From contig JAGWLJ010000030.1 in assembly GCA_028873275.1 (NCBI GenBank), forward strand, positions 1 to 10,223: DNA of 10,223 bases, in the 5' to 3' direction. The notes beneath the pieces were generated by a model, which searched no databases, had not been told where the DNA came from, and saw only the letters and a list, made by a program, of their open reading frames with translations. Below, one piece after another: positions 5,364 through 10,223 of this stretch (positions are counted from its first letter, which is position 1; each line of letters opens with the position of its first letter). This DNA comes from Pseudomonadota bacterium. GTDB taxonomy: Bacteria > Pseudomonadota > Alphaproteobacteria > Rickettsiales > SXRF01. Both the position numbers and the translations under genes were made by a program.

Positions 5364-6832
5364 ACCGCCTCCACGTACAGCGATTTCAGGGCGGCGGGCA
5401 GGGAAAGCGGCAGATCCTCGGAAATCAGCCCCGGGCCGAAATGGCTGGCGGCCTCGCCGTGCAGCCAGACGGCGGCGCAGGCGGCCTCAAAGGCGGGCAT
5501 GCCCTGGGCCAGCAGGCCGGTGATGATCCCGGCCAATACGTCGCCCGAGCCGGCGGTGGCCAGAAAGGGCGGCGCGTTGGCGTTAATGGCGGCCCGGCCG
5601 TCCGGGGCGGCGATGACCGTGTCGTTGCCCTTGAGCACGATCACGGCCTTGCTCTGCTTCGCGGCTTCGCGGGCGCGTTCCAGCTTGGAGCCTTTGGCGG
5701 AGAATAAGCGTTCGAACTCGCCCTCATGCGGTGTCAGCACCGCCGGCGCGGCGATGGCGCTGAACAACTGCTTCGGATTGGAATGGAAGGCGCTGATGGC
5801 GTCGGCGTCGATGACGCAGGGTTTTTTATGCGAAAGAATCTGCAACGCCTGCTGACGCGTGGTTTCGGTCACGCCGCAGCCGGGGCCGATCATGGCGGCG
5901 GCGGTGCGCTTGCCCTCCAGCAGCGCGGCGAGATCCGCCGGCTTGCCGATGACTTTGGTCATGACGGCGGTGAGGGTGGAGGCATAGACCGGCAGCGATT
6001 CCGCTGCGCAGGCAACGCTGACCAGCCCCGCCCCGGCGCGCAATGCGCTTATGGCGGCAAGCCGCGCTGCGCCGGTAGTGGCCGCGCCGCCGCCGATGAC
6101 GATGGCGTGGCCGCGCGTGTATTTATGGGCGTCGAGCGCCGGGAAGGGGAAGGAAGATTTCCATAACGGTGGCGCATTGAGGAAATACTGCGGCTTGAGG
6201 TTATCGCCGCTGATGCCGATGTCGTACACATGCAGCGCGCCGGCCTGCGCCTTGCCCGGCAGCAGCAGGTGGCCGGGCTTGGGGCGCACGAAGGTGACGG
6301 TATGCGTGGCGCGCACGGCGGCGCCCATGATAGCCCCGCTATCGGCGTTTACGCCGCTGGCGATATCGACGGCGACGACCGGCAGCTTGCTGTCATTAAT
6401 GGCGGTGATGGCGTCTTTCGCCGTACCCTCGACCGGTCGGCTCAGGCCGGTGCCGAAGATGGCGTCGATAACCAACCCGGCGTCTTTAAGCAGCGAAGCG
6501 CCGAACGTGCGCGCCGGCGCGCCGGTCATGTTCCATTTGTTCTTGGCGGTTCTGGCGTCGCCCCTGATGGCGTCGGCGTCGCCGGCTACGGCCAGCGTCA
6601 CCGGCCAGCCGCGCTCTTTTAAATACCGCGCCGCCACGAAGCCGTCGCCGCCGTTGTTGCCGGTGCCGCAGACGACCAGCACAGGGCATTTCGAATAGGT
6701 CTGCGCGGTCAGGTCGGCCACGGCGCGGCCGGCGTTTTCCATCAGCGTTTCGCCGGCGGTGCCGCCGGTGATGGCGGCCTTATCGGCAGTGCGGGAGTCT
6801 TCGGCGGTGAGCAGTGCGGCGGAATGAAGCAT
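5360..6832 (-). CDS. nnr: Bifunctional NAD(P)H-hydrate repair enzyme Nnr
   Basis: Two-domain metabolite-repair enzyme. The N-terminal YjeF_N domain epimerises R/S forms of hydrated NAD(P)H, and the C-terminal ribokinase-like domain dehydrates S-NAD(P)HX back to NAD(P)H using a nucleotide phosphate donor. Epimerase features are MENAGR (31-36) and GTGNNGGDGF (56-65). Dehydratase features are AHKYTRGHAIVIGGG, LTPHEGEF, VIVLKGNDTVIA, and the anion-hole/catalytic motif GSGDVLAG (about 428-435). The length is about 490 residues, as in the E. coli bifunctional form. The ATG at 6832 is chosen because AAGGA lies just upstream. A TTG at 6850 would add six residues but lacks a comparable signal. The gene is divergent from the porin operon and overlaps acyP by 4 bp downstream. 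The ribokinase-like part is complete, with no sign of decay. Confidence 0.96.
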   Translation of the reverse strand: MLHSAALLTAEDSRTADKAAITGGTAGETLMENAGRAVADLTAQTYSKCPVLVVCGTGNNGGDGFVAARYLKERGWPVTLAVAGDADAIRGDARTAKNKWNMTGAPARTFGASLLKDAGLVIDAIFGTGLSRPVEGTAKDAITAINDSKLPVVAVDIASGVNADSGAIMGAAVRATHTVTFVRPKPGHLLLPGKAQAGALHVYDIGISGDNLKPQYFLNAPPLWKSSFPFPALDAHKYTRGHAIVIGGGAATTGAARLAAISALRAGAGLVSVACAAESLPVYASTLTAVMTKVIGKPADLAALLEGKRTAAAMIGPGCGVTETTRQQALQILSHKKPCVIDADAISAFHSNPKQLFSAIAAPAVLTPHEGEFERLFSAKGSKLERAREAAKQSKAVIVLKGNDTVIAAPDGRAAINANAPPFLATAGSGDVLAGIITGLLAQGMPAFEAACAAVWLHGEAASHFGPGLISEDLPLSLPAALKSLYVEAV

Positions 6833-6927
6833 GAGTTCCTTATACGCCAAACTTAACGTAAAAACAATATGGTGACACGATTATCACTTCGTGCTACCAC
6901 GCTTTGCTCACCACGCACGGAGGCTCC

Positions 6928-8359
6928 ATGCGAAAACTGTGGCTGGCGGCGGCGCTTGGCAGTATTTTTTTTTCAGAGCGCGGCGCATGCGCAGGACGAT
7001 TCAGCGGAAGTGGCCGCGCTGAAAACGGAGGTCAAAGCGCTGGAAGCGCGCATCGACCAGCTGGAAAAACGCCAGCAGGCATCCGCTCCCATCAGCGGCA
7101 ATGTCGAAAAGCGGCTGGCCGTCGTCGAACGCAAGCAGGAAGTCCAGCAGGAGCAACAACAGGCGCAGGCGGCGAGCGTGCCTTCCGTTGAGGTGGGGCC
7201 GAACGGCCTGAGCGTCATTTCCTACGACAGGCAATATTCCGCTACCCTCCGCGGCTATGTGCAGGCCGATAACCGCACCTTCCTGAACGGCGGCGCTAAA
7301 ACCGGCACCACCGATACCTTCCTGATCCGCAGCGCCCGTCCGATCATCGACGCCAGGATGACCGATTATTTCGATATGCATTTCATGATGGATTTCGGCA
7401 AGGGGCAGACTACGCTGCTTGACGCCTACGGCAATTTCCATCCCCTGCCCGGCAATAACCTGCTCAACCTGCGCATCGGCGAAACGAAAGTGCCGGTGGG
7501 GCTGGAGCGCTGGCAGCCGGAGCAGGACGTGCTTTTTGTCGAGCGCGGGCAGACGACCAACCTCGTGCCGTACCGCGATATCGGGGCGATGCTGTATGGA
7601 CAGATGATTCCCGACCAGCTGGAATATTACCTGGGCATCATGAACGGCGCGGCCGACCTTCAGGCCAATACCGGCGACGGCGATCAGGACAAGGATATCG
7701 TGGGCCGCATTTTTACGCACCCGCTGCTGTGGTCGGGCGTGCATGCGCTGGAGGGGCTGGGCGTCGGCGTGGCGGGCACTTATGGCAACCATCAGGGCAG
7801 CGTGACTGCGCCGGGGCTGACTTCCGGTTATGTTACTCCCGGCCAGCGGGTGTGGTTCGCCTATTCGGCGGGGACGTTCGCCGACGGGCCTGAGTGGCGG
7901 CTTAATCCGCAGCTGACCTATTACAATAATGCCTTCGGCATGTTCGCCGAATACGTGGCCAACGATCAGGAAGTCGGCCATGGCGCGGCGACGGCCAAAT
8001 TGCGCAACAACGCCTGGGAAGGCGTGACCAGCTACGTGCTGACCGGCGAGGATGCGGCATTCGACGGCGTGAAACCGGCGCATAATTTCGATCCGAAAGC
8101 CGGGTATTGGGGAGCGTTCGAGCTGGTGGGGCGCATGAGCGAACTCAGCGTCGATAAAAAAGCCTTTCCGGCATTCGCCAGCCTCACCGCTTCTTCCAGC
8201 CGCGCTTTCGAGCGCACGCTGGGCGCCACCTGGTATTTCAACCAGGCGGTCAAATTCAATCTTGATTTTTCGCTGACGAGCTTTGATGGTGGCGCGGCGG
8301 CCCGCCTCGACCATGCCGATGAAAAAGCCGTCATGAGCCGCATGCAGATGAAGTTTTAG
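6928..8359 (+). CDS. Porin O/P-type outer-membrane channel, frameshifted at T9
   Basis: Outer-membrane beta-barrel porin resembling the phosphate-selective porin O/P family. After the signal region comes a periplasmic coiled coil (AEVAALKTEVKALEARIDQL), then YSATLRGYVQADNRTF and a long barrel-type sequence ending in phenylalanine (MQMKF), as is usual for barrel assembly. The natural start is ATG 6928, with GGAGG 4 nt upstream, encoding MRKLWLAAALGSIFF. That frame runs into a T9 tract (6965-6973) and out of the barrel frame. With eight Ts it would continue FQSAAHA/QDDSAEVAAL, a normal signal peptide with an AHA cleavage site. The barrel frame as assembled is open only from an ATG at 6869, which has no Shine-Dalgarno and would give an arginine-rich, poor signal sequence. 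Options are sequencing error, slippage-based phase variation, or recent inactivation. The stop overlaps the Shine-Dalgarno of the downstream sbp, so the two are an operon. Anion specificity is inferred from family and partner. Confidence 0.85.
6965..6973 (+). repeat. Homopolymer T9 in porin signal-peptide region
   Basis: Nine consecutive Ts fall inside the hydrophobic core of the porin signal peptide. Deleting one T joins the signal peptide to the mature protein in frame. Tracts of this length are known slippage sites both for DNA replication and for RNA polymerase, and they are also a common place for read or assembly errors. Confidence 0.8.
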
Positions 8360-8367
8360 GAGCTACC

Positions 8368-9360
8368 ATGAGAATAGCATTAGTACTGGCCTGTCTGCTG
8401 AGCATGATCCCTTGCATTGGCCATGCCGACCCGGTCGAGCTGCTCAATGTCTCTTACGACCCGACGCGCGAATTTTACGATGAATTCAATAAATCCTTCA
8501 CGGCGTACTGGAAGCAGAAATCCGGGCAGCAGGTGACGATCGCACAATCGCATGGTGGGTCAGGCAAGCAGGCGAGGGCGGTTATCGACGGGCTCAAAGC
8601 CGATGTGGCGACGCTGGCGCTGGCCTACGATATCGACATGATCGCCGAGAAAGGCCATCTGCTGCCGCATGACTGGCAGACGCAGTTCCCGCATAACAGC
8701 TGCCCGTATACCTCGACCGTCGTCTTTCTTGTCCATAAGGGCAACCCGAAACAGATTCACGACTGGGACGATTTGGTGAAGGACGGTGTGCAGGTCGTCA
8801 CCCCCAATCCCAAAACCTCCGGCGGCGCGCGCTGGAATTACCTGGCGGCCTGGGCCTATGCCAAAAACAAATTCGGCGGCGATGAAAAGAAGGCCATGGA
8901 GTTTATGGGCCGGCTGTATAAGAACGTGCCGGTGCTGGATACCGGTGCGCGCGGCGCCAGCGTGACCTTCGTGCAGCGCGGCATTGGCGACGTGCTGGTC
9001 GGTTGGGAGAACGAGGCGTTTTTAGCCGAGCAGCAGGCGGCCAGGGGCGAATATGAAATAGTGCGGCCATCCATAAGCATCCTGGCCGAGCCGCCGGTAG
9101 CGATTATTGAAAAAAATGCCAGTCGCAAGGGAACGCTCGAACTTGCCAGGGCTTATCTGGAATATCTCTATACGCCCCAGGCGCAGGAGCTGGCGGCTAA
9201 ATATTATTACCGCCCGGTCGACGAGGCGGTGGCGGCAAAATTCGCCGGTCGCTTTCCGCCGATGCAGATGGCCACCATCGCCGATTTCGGCGGATGGGAA
9301 GCCGCGCAGAAAAAACATTTCGACGACGGCGGCACGTTTGACCAGATTTATGGAAAGTAG
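8368..9360 (+). CDS. sbp: Periplasmic sulfate-binding protein
   Basis: Substrate-binding component of a sulfate/thiosulfate ABC importer. The 330 residues start with a signal peptide (MRIALVLACLLS..., cleavage after GHA at about residue 20). The family signatures are very clear: VSYDPTREFY, AQSHGGSGKQARAV, TLALAYDIDMIAEKG, PYTSTVVFLVHKGNPKQIHDW, NPKTSGGARWNYLAAWAYA, TGARGASVTFVQRGIGDVLVGWENEA and FGGWEAAQKKHF. The last matches the Sbp C-terminus closely. AGGAG overlapping the porin stop codon lies 5 nt before the ATG, indicating an operon with the porin. No cysT/cysW/cysA genes follow; the next gene is an alkyltransferase, so the permease and ATPase must be elsewhere if the system works. Sulfate rather than thiosulfate, molybdate or phosphate is the best call from the Sbp-type motifs, but ligand binding was not shown. 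Confidence 0.95.
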   Translation: MRIALVLACLLSMIPCIGHADPVELLNVSYDPTREFYDEFNKSFTAYWKQKSGQQVTIAQSHGGSGKQARAVIDGLKADVATLALAYDIDMIAEKGHLLPHDWQTQFPHNSCPYTSTVVFLVHKGNPKQIHDWDDLVKDGVQVVTPNPKTSGGARWNYLAAWAYAKNKFGGDEKKAMEFMGRLYKNVPVLDTGARGASVTFVQRGIGDVLVGWENEAFLAEQQAARGEYEIVRPSISILAEPPVAIIEKNASRKGTLELARAYLEYLYTPQAQELAAKYYYRPVDEAVAAKFAGRFPPMQMATIADFGGWEAAQKKHFDDGGTFDQIYGK

Positions 9361-9364
9361 TAAT

Positions 9365-9390
9365 GTCATTCCCGTCTGCACCGGGAGGGA
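9365..9390 (+). promoter_or_regulatory. Small hairpin overlapping the alkyltransferase Shine-Dalgarno
   Basis: TCCCG (9370-9374) and CGGGA (9382-9386) can form a 5-bp stem with a 7-nt loop, extendable by one T.G pair. The 3' arm overlaps the strong Shine-Dalgarno GGGAGGGA (9383-9390), so the stem could partly mask the ribosome site. The left part GTCATTCCCG resembles the start of dispersed palindromic repeats with GTCATTCCCG...CGGGAAT found in many proteobacterial genomes. The right end here is diverged, so the link is tentative. Confidence 0.35.
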
Positions 9391-9397
9391 CGCATAT

Positions 9398-9913
9398 ATG
9401 ATTCAGCAAACGCTTTACTACAAAACCGTTTCTTCTCCCGTCGGGCCGCTCAGGCTGGTGGCGTCGGAGAAGGGCTTGAGCGCCGTGCTGTTTCATGACG
9501 GATGCGGCAGCCGCAGGGCGTTCGGCGCCATGGAGGAGAGCGATCAGCATCCCCTGCTCAGGGTAGTGGAAAAACAACTGGCCGAATATTTTTCCGGCAA
9601 GCGCCGCGCATTCGACCTGCCGCTCGACATGCAGGGCACGGTGTTCCAGATCAAGGCATGGCGGCAATTGCAGAAAATTCCTTACGGGGAGACCATTTCC
9701 TACGGCGAGCAGGCGAAGCGGCTGGGCGACGCTAAAAAAGCGCGGGCGGCAGGCATGGCCAATGGCCGCAACCCGTTGGCGATTATCGTGCCATGCCATC
9801 GCGTCATCGGCGCGTCCGGGGATTTAACGGGATTCGGCGGTGGGCTGAAAACCAAGCAGCAATTGCTGGAACTCGAGCGGCGTTATGCTGCAAATACGGC
9901 GAAAGCCGCTTAA
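9398..9913 (+). CDS. ogt: Methylated-DNA--protein-cysteine methyltransferase
   Basis: Suicidal DNA-repair protein that moves the alkyl group from O6-alkylguanine or O4-alkylthymine onto its own cysteine. The 171 residues fit the Ogt/MGMT size. The N-terminal ribonuclease-like domain (YYKTVSSPVGPLRLVAS...) is followed by the catalytic domain. That has GTVFQIKAWRQLQKIPYGETISYGEQA (from 80), the helix-turn-helix region ARAAGMANGRNP with Arg116 at the arginine-finger position, and the active site IIVPCHRVIG with Cys133. ATG 9398 is chosen because GGGAGGGA lies 7 nt upstream and the family N-terminus begins here. A longer in-frame reading back into sbp (from 9107) shows no family sequence. The gene follows sbp by 37 bp and ends convergently with a 4-bp overlap on the hydrolase gene. 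No Ada-type N-terminal regulator domain is present. Ogt versus generic MGMT naming is uncertain. Confidence 0.94.
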   Translation: MIQQTLYYKTVSSPVGPLRLVASEKGLSAVLFHDGCGSRRAFGAMEESDQHPLLRVVEKQLAEYFSGKRRAFDLPLDMQGTVFQIKAWRQLQKIPYGETISYGEQAKRLGDAKKARAAGMANGRNPLAIIVPCHRVIGASGDLTGFGGGLKTKQQLLELERRYAANTAKAA

Positions 9914-10223
9914 TCCCTCGGCAGCTGCCGCCGCTTGCGATCCGGGCGGATCTTACGCTTCTGTTTGAAGTCCTGCATGCGCTGGGCGATGTATTCGCCC
10001 ACGGCGCTGCCCATCTCTTCCTCGACGCCGCGGTAATAATGATCGGCGCCGGCGACCGGCTTGTATTCGATGTTGGAGCCGTGCTGGCCTTTTATCTTGG
10101 TCACCAGCGCGCCGACCGTTTCCTCGGTCACGATGTCGTCTTTGTCGCCCTGCACGATCAGCCCGGCGGCGGGGCAGGGGGAAAGGAAGGCGAAGTCATA
10201 CAGGTTGGCCGGCGGCGAGACGG
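9910..10223 (-). CDS. Alpha/beta hydrolase, C-terminal part
   Basis: The gene is incomplete: its 5' part lies beyond the window edge. The visible ~103 codons read in from the edge as SPPANLYDFAFLSPCPAAG, then LIVQGDKDDIVTEETV and VAGADHYYRGVEEEMGSAVGEYI. GDKDDIV carries the acid-residue loop and GADHYY the histidine of the catalytic triad of alpha/beta hydrolases. The pattern fits the COG2945-type hydrolases common in proteobacteria, whose nucleophile serine would lie outside the window. The C-terminus ends in a basic tail (KQKRKIRPDRKRRQ). A GTG at 10155 is internal to the conserved domain and is not the true start. The stop overlaps the stop of the convergent alkyltransferase gene by 4 bp. 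Substrate is unknown; an esterase or peptidase-like role is only a family expectation. Confidence 0.85.
   Translation of the reverse strand, partial: VSPPANLYDFAFLSPCPAAGLIVQGDKDDIVTEETVGALVTKIKGQHGSNIEYKPVAGADHYYRGVEEEMGSAVGEYIAQRMQDFKQKRKIRPDRKRRQLPRD

Noticed and set aside
7001..8314. Long open frame on the minus strand opposite the porin (437 codons)
   Set aside because: It is a GC-bias shadow of the porin reading frame. It shows no family motifs, and the plus-strand frame has a clear porin pattern and operon signals.
9107..9397. Long 5' extension of the alkyltransferase frame through sbp
   Set aside because: It overlaps the well-conserved sbp C-terminus, is arginine-rich out-of-frame translation, and a strong Shine-Dalgarno marks 9398.
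9910..9913. 4-bp convergent stop-codon overlap between alkyltransferase and hydrolase genes
   Set aside because: Short convergent overlaps are common in compact bacterial genomes; there is no additional signal.

Overview
The window is a gene-dense, GC-rich bacterial chromosome segment made mostly of housekeeping genes. The protein families (SCO1/SenC, beta-class GST, bifunctional Nnr, a porin O/P-type channel next to Sbp, and an alpha/beta hydrolase) and the compact layout with short overlaps suggest an Alphaproteobacterium. I cannot name a genus. Outside one small insertion the DNA is strongly GC-rich. Inside it (about 721-1444) GC falls to about 30-40% in the lines I counted.

Layout. A SCO1/SenC copper chaperone (+) is followed by tRNA-Thr(CGT). 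The last 21 bp of the tRNA region (700-720) recur perfectly at 1445-1465. Between the two copies lies a ~745-bp AT-rich block holding one intact gene for an unrecognised membrane-anchored protein and no integrase. This looks like a minimal tRNA-integrated island. Next come, on the minus strand, glmS and a beta-class GST, separated by a hairpin built from 7-bp repeats. A plus-strand gene for a membrane protein with an internal duplication follows. Its stop codon abuts the stop of an acylphosphatase gene (-), which is coupled by an ATGA overlap to the NAD(P)H-hydrate repair gene nnr (-). Divergently on plus are a porin O/P-type gene, apparently frameshifted at a T9 tract in its signal peptide, and a sulfate-binding protein gene sbp. 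An ogt-type DNA alkyltransferase gene (+) comes next. It ends convergently, with a 4-bp overlap, on the 3' part of an alpha/beta hydrolase gene (-) that runs off the window.

How the genes work together. Porin and Sbp form a likely outer-membrane/periplasmic anion uptake pair, whose ABC permease and ATPase are not in this window. Acylphosphatase and Nnr are both metabolite clean-up enzymes and appear translationally coupled. GlmS starts cell-wall amino-sugar synthesis, SCO1 serves cytochrome c oxidase assembly, and GST and alkyltransferase deal with electrophile and alkylation damage. The regions most worth attention are the att-flanked mini-island at the tRNA, the homopolymer frameshift in the porin, and the heptamer-repeat hairpin at the glmS start.
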